In this document: piece by piece, positions 7,535 through 15,772 of the stretch
How the letters are laid out: every line of letters begins with the position of its first letter
Position numbering within the stretch: the first letter of the stretch is position 1
Source of the DNA: Caloranaerobacter sp050286925
GTDB taxonomy: Bacteria > Bacillota > Clostridia > Tissierellales > Thermohalobacteraceae
Direction: 5' to 3'
DNA length: 36,105 nt
Assembly (NCBI RefSeq): GCF_050286925.1
Contig: NZ_JBFWFX010000015.1
Coordinates: 1 to 36,105, forward strand
The notes under the pieces: generated by a model
Told to the model about the DNA's origin: nothing
Seen by the model: the letters and a program-made list of their open reading frames with translations, nothing else
The model's database searches: none
Program-made: the position numbers and the translations under genes

Positions 7535-9610
7535 ATGAATGTGTATGGGACCGACAAAATTAGAAATATTGCTTTATTAGGACATGGAGGAAGCGGAAAA
7601 ACAACTTTAACCGAAGCAATGCTTTTTACAACAGGGGTTATTAAGAGAATAGGACGCATAGAAGATGGTAGTACTGTATCCGACTTTGATAAAGAAGAAA
7701 AAGATAGACAAATTTCTATTAACACATCTTTAATACCTATAGAGTGGAAAGGACATAAATTAAATATACTAGATACTCCAGGGTATTTTGATTTTATTGG
7801 GGAAGTTAAGAGTGCTTTGGCTGTTGCTGGCGGTGCAGTTATACTAGTTGATGCATCATCAGGTATTGAGGTTGGAACAGAAAAGGCATGGAAGTATATT
7901 AGAGAAACTAAGAAGCCTGCTTTTATATTTATTAATAAGATGGATAAGGAAAACGTTAATTTTGATAAGGTAATTAGTCAATTAAGAGAGAAATTTGGTA
8001 AAGCAGTTGTACCTTTTGAAATACCTTTAGGAGAGAAGGAAGACTTTAAAGGTCTTATAAATATAGTTGATATGAAAGCCCGACAATATGATGAAAAGGA
8101 AATAAAATGTTTTGATGTAGATGTTCCTGAGGGGCTTGAAGATAAAATACAGCCTTTAAGAGAAATGTTAATTGAGTCTGTAGCTGAAAGTGATGAAACG
8201 TTATTAGAAAAATATTTTGAAGGTGAAGAGTTTACTAATGAGGAAATACATAAAGGACTACGAACTGGAGTTTTAAATGGGGATTTAATACCTGTTTTAT
8301 GTGGTTCAGCTATAAAAAATATAGGTGTGCAGACTTTAATGGACATGATTTGGGATTACTTACCATCACCTAATGATGTTGAGATAAATACAGGTATCAA
8401 TCCTAATACTGGAGAGACAATTGAAAGAAAATTAGACAGCAGTGAGCCATTTTCAGCATTAGTATTTAAAACAATTGCAGACCCTTATGTTGGGAAAATT
8501 TCACTATTTAAAGTTTTATCTGGAGAAATTCATAAAGATGATGAAGTACTTAATACTACACAAGATACTAAATTCAAAATGGGTAATATATTTATATTGA
8601 GAGGTAAAGAGCAAATAGAAGTAAATAAACTAGTAGCAGGAGATATTGGAGCGGTTGCTAAATTAAATAATACTTATACAGGTGATACATTATGCAGTAA
8701 AGACAATCCTATAAAGTATCCAGGTATAGAGTTTCCTGAACCTTTATTGTTTTTAGCTGTTGAGCCTAAATCTCAAGGTGATGAAGATAAGATGGGTTCT
8801 GGTTTGCATAGGTTAACTGAAGAGGATCCTACTTTCAAAGTTTTTTACAATAAAGAAACTAAGCAGACACTTTTAGGTGGTCAAGGAGATATGCATCTAA
8901 GTGTTATAATAAATAAGCTTAAAGATAAATTTGGTGTTGAAGTTGAATTAAAGGATCCAAAAGTTCCATATAGAGAAACTATAAAAGGAAGAGCTGAAGC
9001 TGAAGGTAAGCATAAAAAGCAAACTGGTGGTCATGGTCAGTATGGTCATGTCTTCATCAGATTTGAACCGAGTCAAGAAGAATTTGAATTTAACGAAGAG
9101 ATTTTTGGTGGTGCTGTACCAAAGCAATATATACCAGCAGTTGAAAAAGGGCTTAAAGAATGTATTGAGTCTGGTGTTTTAGCTGGTTATCCTGTAGTTA
9201 ACATTAAAGCAACACTTTATGATGGTTCTTATCATACTGTAGATTCATCAGAAATGGCTTTCAAAATGGCTACAGCGATAGCATTCAAAAAAGGTATTAA
9301 GGCTGCTAATCCAGTTTTATTAGAACCAATTATGAGAGTTGAAGTACTTGTACCAGAAGAATATATGGGAGATATTATGGGGGACCTTAATAAGAGAAGA
9401 GGAAGAATTTTAGGTATGGAGCCACAAAAAGACGGTACACAATTAGTAATAGCAGAGGTTCCACAAGCAGAGATGTTTAAATATGCAATAGATTTAAAAT
9501 CTATGACTCAAGCAAGAGCTAGCTTTAAAATGGAATTTGTAAGATATGAAGAAGTACCTCCTCATTTAAGTGAAAAAATTATCGAAGAAGCTAAAGCATC
9601 ACAAGAATAA
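7535..9610 (+). CDS. EF-G-like translational GTPase paralogue
   Basis: The 691-residue protein has the full five-domain layout of elongation factor G. The G domain carries the P-loop GHGGSGKT at residues 16-23, the switch II segment DTPGYFDF, and NKMD near residue 135. Domains II to V follow, with GGQGDMHLSV and GRAEAEGKHKKQTGGHGQYGHV. Canonical FusA has AHIDAGKTT and DTPGHVDF. Here the catalytic histidine position is tyrosine, a pattern I associate with the EF-G-2 (FusA-like) branch rather than the housekeeping translocase. Its isolation from tuf supports a second copy; the true fusA is expected in the str operon outside this window. The role (translocation, recycling or stress) is unresolved. 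The ribosome binding site is gaggggg. Confidence 0.88.
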   Translation: MNVYGTDKIRNIALLGHGGSGKTTLTEAMLFTTGVIKRIGRIEDGSTVSDFDKEEKDRQISINTSLIPIEWKGHKLNILDTPGYFDFIGEVKSALAVAGGAVILVDASSGIEVGTEKAWKYIRETKKPAFIFINKMDKENVNFDKVISQLREKFGKAVVPFEIPLGEKEDFKGLINIVDMKARQYDEKEIKCFDVDVPEGLEDKIQPLREMLIESVAESDETLLEKYFEGEEFTNEEIHKGLRTGVLNGDLIPVLCGSAIKNIGVQTLMDMIWDYLPSPNDVEINTGINPNTGETIERKLDSSEPFSALVFKTIADPYVGKISLFKVLSGEIHKDDEVLNTTQDTKFKMGNIFILRGKEQIEVNKLVAGDIGAVAKLNNTYTGDTLCSKDNPIKYPGIEFPEPLLFLAVEPKSQGDEDKMGSGLHRLTEEDPTFKVFYNKETKQTLLGGQGDMHLSVIINKLKDKFGVEVELKDPKVPYRETIKGRAEAEGKHKKQTGGHGQYGHVFIRFEPSQEEFEFNEEIFGGAVPKQYIPAVEKGLKECIESGVLAGYPVVNIKATLYDGSYHTVDSSEMAFKMATAIAFKKGIKAANPVLLEPIMRVEVLVPEEYMGDIMGDLNKRRGRILGMEPQKDGTQLVIAEVPQAEMFKYAIDLKSMTQARASFKMEFVRYEEVPPHLSEKIIEEAKASQE

Positions 9611-9665
9611 AAGAATAAAATTCTCGATTTTAATCATAAAAAATGGAAAATTTGCAATAAATTCA

Positions 9666-9694
9666 AAACACCCGCATAAAGCGGGTGTTTTTTC
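9666..9694 (+). terminator. Intrinsic terminator
   Basis: A perfect 10-bp GC-rich stem, aaacacccgc (9666-9675) with gcgggtgttt (9681-9690), has an ataaa loop and runs into further T residues. It lies 55 bases after the EF-G-like stop. Confidence 0.95.
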
Positions 9695-9818
9695 TAAATA
9701 TATTGTAGTATAAATGATTTTTCTATACAAAAAATATTAATATAAATTAGTTTTAATAAGTAGTCTAATGCTTGTTTATTAAAAGTTATTTACTATTTTA
9801 TTGGTAGGAGGCTACAAT

Positions 9819-10061
9819 TTGGTTGATTATTTTATAAATTTTGATAGAGAATTAGGTTTAAACAGTATTACTAAAATACTCAACACTATTGAAAAAATTA
9901 ATGAAAATGATGAATTAGTAATAACCATGGATAGTAATGATGCAGCACAGTCAGGATTTATTAGAGAAGCTTTAGAAAATAATGGATTTGAGATTTTGCC
10001 AAAGGGCGACCATATGGGAAAGAAATATAAACTAATAGCTCATAAAAAGAAAGGAGATTAG
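9819..10061 (+). CDS. Small protein of unknown function, possibly TusA-like fold
   Basis: The protein has about 80 residues. A TTG at 9801 is in frame, but taggagg at 9805-9811 fits the TTG at 9819, so that start is used. The second half (DELVITMDSNDAAQSGFIREALENNG, then a short strand ending KYKLIAHKK) has the strand-helix-strand pattern seen in TusA/SirA-like domains. The diagnostic N-terminal CPxP cysteine motif is absent, so sulfur transfer is not supported. The gene abuts the next one exactly (stop 10059-10061, start 10062), so the two are translated together. I do not recognise a function. Confidence 0.72.
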   Translation: MVDYFINFDRELGLNSITKILNTIEKINENDELVITMDSNDAAQSGFIREALENNGFEILPKGDHMGKKYKLIAHKKKGD

Positions 10062-10268
10062 ATGAATATAGATAGAGATTATAGTAAAAACAGATTTGCT
10101 TTAGAATATCAGAAAAAAATAGATATGTATAAAAAAGATAATGAAATTGAATCAATGCTTATAGATAAAACGGCTTATGGCGAGTGGATGTCAACGACAT
10201 TTGGATGGGCAGGCTTTGAAGAACAAAATAAAGCTGTGGATCGTATTGAAGATATAACTAAATATTAA
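10062..10268 (+). CDS. Hypothetical protein
   Basis: The 68-residue protein is charged and soluble, with no signal peptide or membrane segment. It is rich in Lys, Asp, Glu and Tyr in its first half and ends in a segment with two Trp residues (GEWMSTTFGWAGF). The ATG follows the upstream stop codon directly, with aaaggaga supplied by the end of the upstream gene. It is the second gene of a two-gene unit closed by a terminator. No motif is recognised. The conserved-looking length and clean coupling make it a real gene rather than a chance frame. Confidence 0.65.
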   Translation: MNIDRDYSKNRFALEYQKKIDMYKKDNEIESMLIDKTAYGEWMSTTFGWAGFEEQNKAVDRIEDITKY

Positions 10269-10277
10269 GATTACCTA

Positions 10278-10307
10278 AGGTCAATCGGTTTGATTGACCT
10301 GTTTTTT
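10278..10307 (+). terminator. Intrinsic terminator
   Basis: The stem aggtcaatc (10278-10286) with gattgacct (10292-10300) has a 5-base loop, then G and six T residues. It ends the two-gene unit of unknown function and isolates the ctsR operon. Confidence 0.93.
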
Positions 10308-10334
10308 CTAATCCATAAGGAAATTATATACCTT
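10305..10334 (-). repeat. Short intergenic repeat, copy B (minus strand)
   Basis: Read on the minus strand, this is ataaggtatataatttcc followed by ttatggattagaaaa. It aligns to copies at 7409-7440 and 28471-28503. In this copy AAGG and CCTT are exact inverted partners around a 10-base centre. It overlaps the T-tail of the preceding terminator. Confidence 0.45.
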
Positions 10335-10477
10335 ATTGAATTGTGGATAATTTAAAAAAAGCATATAGATTAGTTTGAAATTTTGAAAAAAATCAAGTAA
10401 TATTTAGCAATTATTACATAAATTAAAATAATGAGTAATAATTCTAATATATGAACCAAAAAAGGCGAATACTAATG

Positions 10478-10507
10478 TTGAAATATATGGAATTAAGATA
10501 GTAAAAT
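10478..10507 (+). promoter_or_regulatory. ctsR operon promoter
   Basis: TTGAAA (10478-10483), an 18-base spacer and TAAAAT (10502-10507) place transcription start near 10514. That is directly in front of the CtsR operator at 10517, as expected for a class III heat-shock promoter. Confidence 0.7.
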
Positions 10508-10516
10508 GTTAATGAA

Positions 10517-10539
10517 GGACAAAGAAAGTCAAAGTCAAA
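10517..10539 (+). promoter_or_regulatory. CtsR operator with an extra heptad
   Basis: GGACAAA (10517-10523), a GAA spacer and AGTCAAA (10527-10533) match the known CtsR direct repeat (consensus RGTCAAA-NAN-RGTCAAA) with one base changed. A further GTCAAA follows without a spacer at 10534-10539. The site lies just after the predicted transcription start and before the ctsR ribosome binding site, so it supports autoregulation. Confidence 0.88.
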
Positions 10540-10556
10540 GTGGAAGGGGTGATATA

Positions 10557-11015
10557 ATGTCAAAGCTGAGTGACATTATAGAGCAATTTATTAAAAGACT
10601 TTTGGAAGAAACGGATGATGAGAGCATTGAAATACAGAGAAACGAATTAGCTCAATATTTCAATTGTGCTCCATCTCAGATAAATTATGTTTTAGCGACG
10701 AGATTTACTCAAGATAAAGGGTATTATATAGAAAGTAAAAGAGGTGGAGGAGGCTATATTAAAATAGTTAGACTAAACATTAATAATGATAGTTATATTA
10801 AAAATCTTATAGTAAATACTATAGGTGATTCTATTACTAAGACGAGAGCTTATAGTTTAATAGATACGTTCGTTGAAAAAGGATTTATAACAAAACGAGA
10901 AGCTGGTTTGATGAAATCTGCTTTAAGTGATAGGGCTTTAGGAATTGTACCCAAATTTAAGAATGAATTGAGAGCAAGCATACTTAAAGATATGCTTCTT
11001 ATGTTAGTAGAATAA
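10557..11015 (+). CDS. ctsR: Heat-shock repressor CtsR
   Basis: The 152-residue transcription repressor binds heptad direct repeats in front of clp genes; its activity is lost in heat stress. The N-terminal winged helix-turn-helix includes the family hallmark region ESKRGGGGYIKIVR, whose glycine-rich wing contacts DNA and senses heat. The C-terminal helical part includes SLIDTFVEKGFITKREA. An in-frame ATG exists at 10506, but that would translate through the operator. The site ggaaggggtg fits the ATG at 10557, giving MSKLSDIIEQF. It is the first gene of ctsR-mcsA-mcsB-clpC. Confidence 0.96.
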   Translation: MSKLSDIIEQFIKRLLEETDDESIEIQRNELAQYFNCAPSQINYVLATRFTQDKGYYIESKRGGGGYIKIVRLNINNDSYIKNLIVNTIGDSITKTRAYSLIDTFVEKGFITKREAGLMKSALSDRALGIVPKFKNELRASILKDMLLMLVE

Positions 11016-11034
11016 TAAGAAAAGGAGGGGTTTT

Positions 11035-11556
11035 ATGCTTTGTGATGATTGCGGAAAAAGAGAAGCAACTATGCATTTTACAAAAATTATAAATGGCGAT
11101 GTAACAGAACTTCATTTATGTGAGGAATGTGCTAAAAATCATAAGGAATTTGAATTTGAGTTTGATACGTCTTTCTCAATACACAATTTTCTAACAGGGC
11201 TTTTAGATTTAGATAATGTACAGGAAAGTCCTTTTAAAATAGATTATATTACAAGTACAAAATGTGAAAGATGTGGTTTAACTTATAGCAAGTTTAGACA
11301 GATAGGCAAGTTTGGATGCAGTAATTGTTATAAATCATTTAAGGAAAAACTAATGCCTCTATTTAAAAGAATACATGGACATGAAAATCATATAGGTAAA
11401 GTTCCTAGAAGAGCTGGGGGCGTAATAAGGATTAAAAAAGAAATTAGTAGACTTAAGAATCAGTTAGAAATTGCGGTACGAAATGAAGAGTATGAAAAAG
11501 CAGCTCAAATAAGGGATCAAATTAGAGAGCTTCAAGCTCAAATAGATACAAAGTAG
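11035..11556 (+). CDS. mcsA: McsA, zinc-finger activator of the McsB kinase
   Basis: The 173-residue protein activates and tethers the arginine kinase McsB and helps relieve CtsR repression. Four CxxC pairs are visible: CDDC, CEEC, CERC and CSNC. They bind zinc and respond to redox or metal stress in the known family. A C-terminal UVR-type helical hairpin (LEIAVRNEEYEKAAQIRDQIRELQ) closes the protein. It lies 19 bases after ctsR, with the strong site aaaggagggg, and its stop is within the ribosome binding site of mcsB. Confidence 0.96.
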   Translation: MLCDDCGKREATMHFTKIINGDVTELHLCEECAKNHKEFEFEFDTSFSIHNFLTGLLDLDNVQESPFKIDYITSTKCERCGLTYSKFRQIGKFGCSNCYKSFKEKLMPLFKRIHGHENHIGKVPRRAGGVIRIKKEISRLKNQLEIAVRNEEYEKAAQIRDQIRELQAQIDTK

Positions 11557-11567
11557 AGGTGATTAGG

Positions 11568-12593
11568 ATGGCTAAATGGTTACAAGGAAGCAATAAATCA
11601 AATGATATAGTGGTTAGTACTAGAATTAGATTGGCACGTAATATTGAAGATTTCTTATTCCCAGAAATGATGGATATAGAAAGTGCCAATAAAGTAATAG
11701 ATAAAGTAAAAAATTCAATAATTGAAGGAAATACAATTTTATCAAGAGAATTTGATTTTTTTAGAATTAAAGAAATTTCACCTTTAGATAGACAAATTTT
11801 TGTAGAAAAACATATTATTAGCCCGGGATTAATTGCTAATCCGGAAAGAAGTGCATTTTTACTGAGAAAAGATGAAAAAGTAACAGTCATGATAAATGAA
11901 GAAGACCATATAAGAATACAGGTTTTACTTCCAGGTTTAGAGTTAGAAGAAGGTTGGGATTTGTGCAGTAAAATAGACGATATTATAGAAGAAAATGTAA
12001 AGTATGCTTTTGATGAAAAGTTAGGATATTTAACTTCATGTCCAACTAATGTAGGAACTGGAATGAGAGCTTCAGTTATGTTGCATCTTCCTAGTTTAGT
12101 AATGACTGGTCACATAAATAAAGTTCTTCAGGCTGTAAATCAGATAGGCCTTACTGTAAGAGGATTATATGGTGAGGGAACTGATGCATTAGGTAATCTG
12201 TTCCAAATTTCTAATCAAACAACTTTAGGTGAAACTGAAGAGGAAATTATTGAAAAACTGAAAAAAATTGTACTCCAGATTATTAATCGAGAAAAAGAAT
12301 CGAGACAAATGCTGATGAATACAAAGAGAATAGAAGTAGAAGATAGAATATATAGATCTTTAGGAATATTAAAAAATTCAAGAATAATTACATCAAAAGA
12401 ATCTATGAAATTATTATCAGATGTGAGAATGGGCATAGAAATGGGTATTATTAATGATATAGATTTAGACAAGGTTAATAACTTGATGATATTGTCACAA
12501 CCAGCTAGTATTCAAAAATACTCAGGTAGGGAGTTGAATGCTAAAGAAAGAGATGTAAAAAGAGCTGAAATGATTAGAGAATATTTAAAATAA
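11568..12593 (+). CDS. mcsB: Protein arginine kinase McsB
   Basis: The 341-residue enzyme phosphorylates arginine residues on proteins, marking them for ClpC-ClpP degradation. It has the phosphagen-kinase catalytic fold: ATP-site arginines in STRIRLARNI near the N-terminus, the catalytic-cysteine segment TSCPTNVGTGMRASVMLHLP, and LYGEGTDALGNLFQISNQ. A GTG at 11559 is in frame, but agaggtg overlaps it and is spaced for the ATG at 11568. It overlaps the operon logic of mcsA and clpC with almost no gaps, so co-translation is likely. Confidence 0.96.
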   Translation: MAKWLQGSNKSNDIVVSTRIRLARNIEDFLFPEMMDIESANKVIDKVKNSIIEGNTILSREFDFFRIKEISPLDRQIFVEKHIISPGLIANPERSAFLLRKDEKVTVMINEEDHIRIQVLLPGLELEEGWDLCSKIDDIIEENVKYAFDEKLGYLTSCPTNVGTGMRASVMLHLPSLVMTGHINKVLQAVNQIGLTVRGLYGEGTDALGNLFQISNQTTLGETEEEIIEKLKKIVLQIINREKESRQMLMNTKRIEVEDRIYRSLGILKNSRIITSKESMKLLSDVRMGIEMGIINDIDLDKVNNLMILSQPASIQKYSGRELNAKERDVKRAEMIREYLK

Positions 12594-12608
12594 TAGGAGG
12601 TGTATAGT

Positions 12609-15044
12609 ATGGCTATGTTTGGAAGATTTACAGAAAGAGCACAAAAAGTAATTTTATTTGCTCAGGAAGAGGCTAAACAGCTTAGACATAATTATGTAGG
12701 GACTGAACATTTACTTCTTGGATTGATAAGAGAAGGAGAAGGAATTGCAGCTAAAGTACTGAAAAATTCAGGCGTTGACTTAGATAAAGTAAGACAACAA
12801 GTAATTAATTTAATTGGTTATGGAAATGAAGAAGGGGAATTATTGGGATTTACCCCTAGAACAAAGAGAGTTTTTGAATTAAGTCTTATTGAAGCGAAAA
12901 ATTTGGGACATAACTATATAGGAACAGAACACATATTATTAGGACTAATTAGAGAAGGTGAAGGAGTAGCAGCAACTATATTAAAAGGATTAGGAATGGA
13001 TTTGGCAAAAGCTAGAAAAGAAATAATTGGTATGTTGGATAATTCATTTAATAGACGTGGACAAAAAGGAAATCGTAGAGGCCATGTGAAGACACCTACA
13101 TTGGATAAGTTTGGTAGAGATTTAACTAAATTAGCACAAGAAGGAAAACTAGACCCAGTTATAGGTCGTAGTAAAGAAATAGAAAGAGTTATACAAGTAT
13201 TGAGTAGAAGAACTAAGAATAATCCATGCCTAATTGGAGAGCCGGGAGTAGGAAAAACAGCTATAGCAGAGGGATTAGCACAGAAAATAGTAGAAGGTAA
13301 TGTACCAGAAATATTGAAAAACAAGAAAGTTGTAACTTTAGATTTGGCATCAATGGTTGCTGGTGCTAAATATAGAGGAGAGTTCGAAGATAGACTTAAA
13401 AAAGTAATGGAAGAAATAAGAAGATCAGGAGATATAATTCTGTTTATAGATGAAATGCATACAATCATAGGAGCTGGAGCTGCTGAAGGTGCAATAGATG
13501 CATCAAATATTTTAAAGCCAGCTTTAGCAAGAGGTGAATTACAAGCTATAGGTGCTACTACTTTAGATGAATATAGAAAATATATTGAAAAAGACCCAGC
13601 TTTAGAGAGAAGATTTCAACCTATTATAGTAGAAGAACCTACAATTGAGGATACAATTAAAATTCTTGAAGGGTTAAGAGATAAGTATGAAGCTCATCAT
13701 AGAGTAAAGATAACAGATGAAGCTATAAAAGCAGCTGCAGAACTATCTAGCAGATATATTACAGATAGATTCTTACCAGATAAAGCAATTGATTTAATAG
13801 ATGAAGCTGCTTCAAGAGTTAGGCTTAAGTCTATTACTGCACCTCCAGATTTAAATGAACTTGAAAAGAAATTAGAAGAGCTATATCAAGAAAAGGAAGA
13901 GGCAATAAGTACTCAAAACTTTGAAAAAGCTGCAAAATTAAGAGACGAAGAAAAGAAAATAAAAGAAGAATTAGAAAGAAAGAAAGAAGAATGGAGACAT
14001 GAAAAACAGTCAAAATCAACAGAAGTAGGATATGAAGATATAGCACAGGTAGTTTCAAGTTGGACTGGAATACCGGTTAAAAAGTTAGCTGAAGAAGAAT
14101 CTGAAAGATTGCTTAAAATGGAAGAAATATTACATCAAAGAGTAATAGGTCAGGAGCAAGCTGTTAAAGCTGTGTCTAATGCAATAAGAAGAGCTAGAGT
14201 AGGTCTTAAAGACCCTAATAGACCAATTGGTTCATTTATATTCTTAGGACCTACAGGAGTAGGAAAAACAGAATTATCTAAAGCATTGGCCGAAGCTTTA
14301 TTTGGTGATGAAAATGCAATGATTAGGGTTGATATGTCTGAATATATGGAAAAGCATTCTGTATCAAAACTAGTAGGATCACCTCCAGGATATGTAGGAT
14401 ATGAAGAAGGAGGACAGCTAACTGAAAAAGTAAGAAGAAAACCTTATTCGGTAATATTATTTGATGAGATTGAAAAAGCTCATCCAGATGTATTTAACAT
14501 TCTATTACAGCTTTTAGATGATGGTAGATTAACTGATGCAAAAGGTAGAGTAGTAGATTTTAAGAATACCGTTATTATAATGACTTCAAATGTAGGTGCG
14601 AGCACAATTAAAAAACAAAAGACTTTAGGATTTGCAGCTCAAAAAGATCAAGAAAAAGAAGAGTACGAAAAAATGAAAGAAAATATTATGAACGAGTTAA
14701 GAAAGTCATTTAGACCTGAATTTTTAAACAGAATAGATGAAGTTATTGTTTTCCATCCATTAAACAAAGAACATATTAAACAAATTGTGGATTTAATGAT
14801 TAAGGATTTAGAAAAGAGACTTAAGACTTTAAATATAAATATTAAAGTTACAGAAAAAGCTAAAGAATACTTGGCTAAAGAGGGTTATGACCCAACTTAT
14901 GGAGCAAGACCTCTTAAGAGAAGCATAAGAAAATTAATTGAAGATAAATTATCAGAGGAGATTTTAAGAGGAAATATTTCTAAAAACGATAATATTGTAG
15001 TAGATTTTGATGGGGAGAAATTAACTTTTAACAGAGAAAAATAA
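12609..15044 (+). CDS. clpC: ATP-dependent unfoldase ClpC
   Basis: The 811-residue Hsp100 protein unfolds substrates for the ClpP protease. Two Clp-N repeats fill the first 150 residues. AAA+ domain 1 has Walker A GEPGVGKT at 210-217. A middle coiled coil includes a UVR-like NFEKAAKLRDEEKKI stretch and binds adaptor proteins. AAA+ domain 2 has GPTGVGKT at 547-554. The KTLGFAAQ loop in domain 2 corresponds to the hydrophobic tripeptide loop that docks on ClpP. A GTG at 12600 is in frame but lies in the taggagg ribosome site, so the ATG at 12609 is taken. It is the last gene of the ctsR operon, and a strong terminator follows. Confidence 0.97.
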   Translation: MAMFGRFTERAQKVILFAQEEAKQLRHNYVGTEHLLLGLIREGEGIAAKVLKNSGVDLDKVRQQVINLIGYGNEEGELLGFTPRTKRVFELSLIEAKNLGHNYIGTEHILLGLIREGEGVAATILKGLGMDLAKARKEIIGMLDNSFNRRGQKGNRRGHVKTPTLDKFGRDLTKLAQEGKLDPVIGRSKEIERVIQVLSRRTKNNPCLIGEPGVGKTAIAEGLAQKIVEGNVPEILKNKKVVTLDLASMVAGAKYRGEFEDRLKKVMEEIRRSGDIILFIDEMHTIIGAGAAEGAIDASNILKPALARGELQAIGATTLDEYRKYIEKDPALERRFQPIIVEEPTIEDTIKILEGLRDKYEAHHRVKITDEAIKAAAELSSRYITDRFLPDKAIDLIDEAASRVRLKSITAPPDLNELEKKLEELYQEKEEAISTQNFEKAAKLRDEEKKIKEELERKKEEWRHEKQSKSTEVGYEDIAQVVSSWTGIPVKKLAEEESERLLKMEEILHQRVIGQEQAVKAVSNAIRRARVGLKDPNRPIGSFIFLGPTGVGKTELSKALAEALFGDENAMIRVDMSEYMEKHSVSKLVGSPPGYVGYEEGGQLTEKVRRKPYSVILFDEIEKAHPDVFNILLQLLDDGRLTDAKGRVVDFKNTVIIMTSNVGASTIKKQKTLGFAAQKDQEKEEYEKMKENIMNELRKSFRPEFLNRIDEVIVFHPLNKEHIKQIVDLMIKDLEKRLKTLNINIKVTEKAKEYLAKEGYDPTYGARPLKRSIRKLIEDKLSEEILRGNISKNDNIVVDFDGEKLTFNREK

Positions 15045-15053
15045 TATATGTAA

Positions 15054-15093
15054 AAAAGGGAATCCTAATCTTGAAAAAGGATTCCCTTTTTTG
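15054..15093 (+). terminator. Intrinsic terminator of the ctsR-clpC operon
   Basis: A 13-bp perfect stem, aaaagggaatcct (15054-15066) with aggattccctttt (15078-15090), has an 11-base loop and continues into T residues. Confidence 0.95.
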
Positions 15094-15176
15094 TAAATTC
15101 ATTTAAATAAAAGTTTTATTAAAAATAACAAATAATATTGTAAAAAATAGAAAAAAGTAATATATTATAATATAAT

Positions 15177-15208
15177 ATAATTAGATATTTAAATAATTAT
15201 CTAATTAT
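15177..15208. repeat. AT-rich palindrome upstream of a small membrane protein
   Basis: The arms ataattagata (15177-15187) and tatctaattat (15198-15208) are exact inverted repeats with a 10-base centre. They lie about 40 bases before the next start codon and just after a TATAAT-like sequence at 15166-15171. It could be an operator or an mRNA hairpin. The AT-richness lowers the weight of the match. Confidence 0.4.
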
Positions 15209-15249
15209 ATAATTATTTAAATTCGAAAAAATAATAAGGAGGGGCTATA

Positions 15250-15597
15250 ATGAGTGCTTCAGTAAAAGTATTACCAGTTTTTATTGGTTTTTTAATAGGG
15301 TTTTTTACAATTATTATGGGATGGGTTATAAAAAAATATCAATATGTTCAAGTATTAGCAGGATATGATGCTAATAAACATAGTTATTTAGATGAAAAGA
15401 AAATTTCTGATTTTGTAGGTTATCATTTCTTTATAGCTGGATTGATTATGGTAATAGCATCAGTATTTACTATGTTTTTAAATTTTAACTTATTTATAAT
15501 TTCGATTATAATTTATTCATTATTAATCTTGAAAATGGTAGTACATTTAAATATAAACATAAAGAATCATAGGTTTAATAAAAAAATTGAGAATTAA
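15250..15597 (+). CDS. Small membrane protein, DUF3784-like
   Basis: The 115-residue protein has three predicted membrane segments: about residues 8-26, 57-78 and 80-97. A short soluble loop between the first two, with the pattern AGYDANKHSYLDEKKISDFVG, resembles the DUF3784 family common in Clostridia and bacilli. No enzymatic motif is seen. The ATG follows aaggagggg. The gene is flanked by terminators on both sides and so is a single transcription unit inserted between clpC and radA, which are often closer together. Function is unknown. Confidence 0.75.
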   Translation: MSASVKVLPVFIGFLIGFFTIIMGWVIKKYQYVQVLAGYDANKHSYLDEKKISDFVGYHFFIAGLIMVIASVFTMFLNFNLFIISIIIYSLLILKMVVHLNINIKNHRFNKKIEN

Positions 15598-15610
15598 AAA
15601 AATTTTAATT

Positions 15611-15660
15611 TAAACTGACAGTTAATATGAATTGATTATTAACTGTCAGTTTATTTTTTT
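15611..15660 (+). terminator. Intrinsic terminator
   Basis: A 16-bp stem (15611-15626 with 15638-15653) has an 11-base loop and is followed by a run of T residues to 15660. It begins 14 bases after the small membrane protein gene and is a strong terminator. Confidence 0.92.
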
Positions 15661-15693
15661 CATATTTTCAGTTGTTTTTATTTATTTGATTTG

Positions 15694-15722
15694 TTGCTAA
15701 TATTTGAATAATATACTATAAT
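15694..15722 (+). promoter_or_regulatory. radA-disA promoter
   Basis: TTGCTA (15694-15699), a 17-base spacer and a perfect TATAAT (15717-15722) lie about 50 bases before radA. Confidence 0.6.
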
Positions 15723-15772
15723 TGTTTAAAAAATAGTTAATAATTAAAATGAGAGGTTTAGGAGGTCTTTTG

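Noticed and set aside
7369..7725. A minus-strand frame of 118 codons across the start of the EF-G-like gene
   Set aside because: Its first part is antisense to the GTPase gene, and the rest is low-complexity Phe/Ile/Leu from AT-rich spacer.
10506..10556. Upstream extension of ctsR from an earlier in-frame ATG
   Set aside because: It would translate the CtsR operator, and the good ribosome site belongs to the ATG at 10557.
12914..13468. A 184-codon minus-strand frame inside clpC
   Set aside because: It is a shadow of the clpC coding frame, with no ribosome site and a Ser/Ile/Leu-rich product typical of antisense AT-rich codons.
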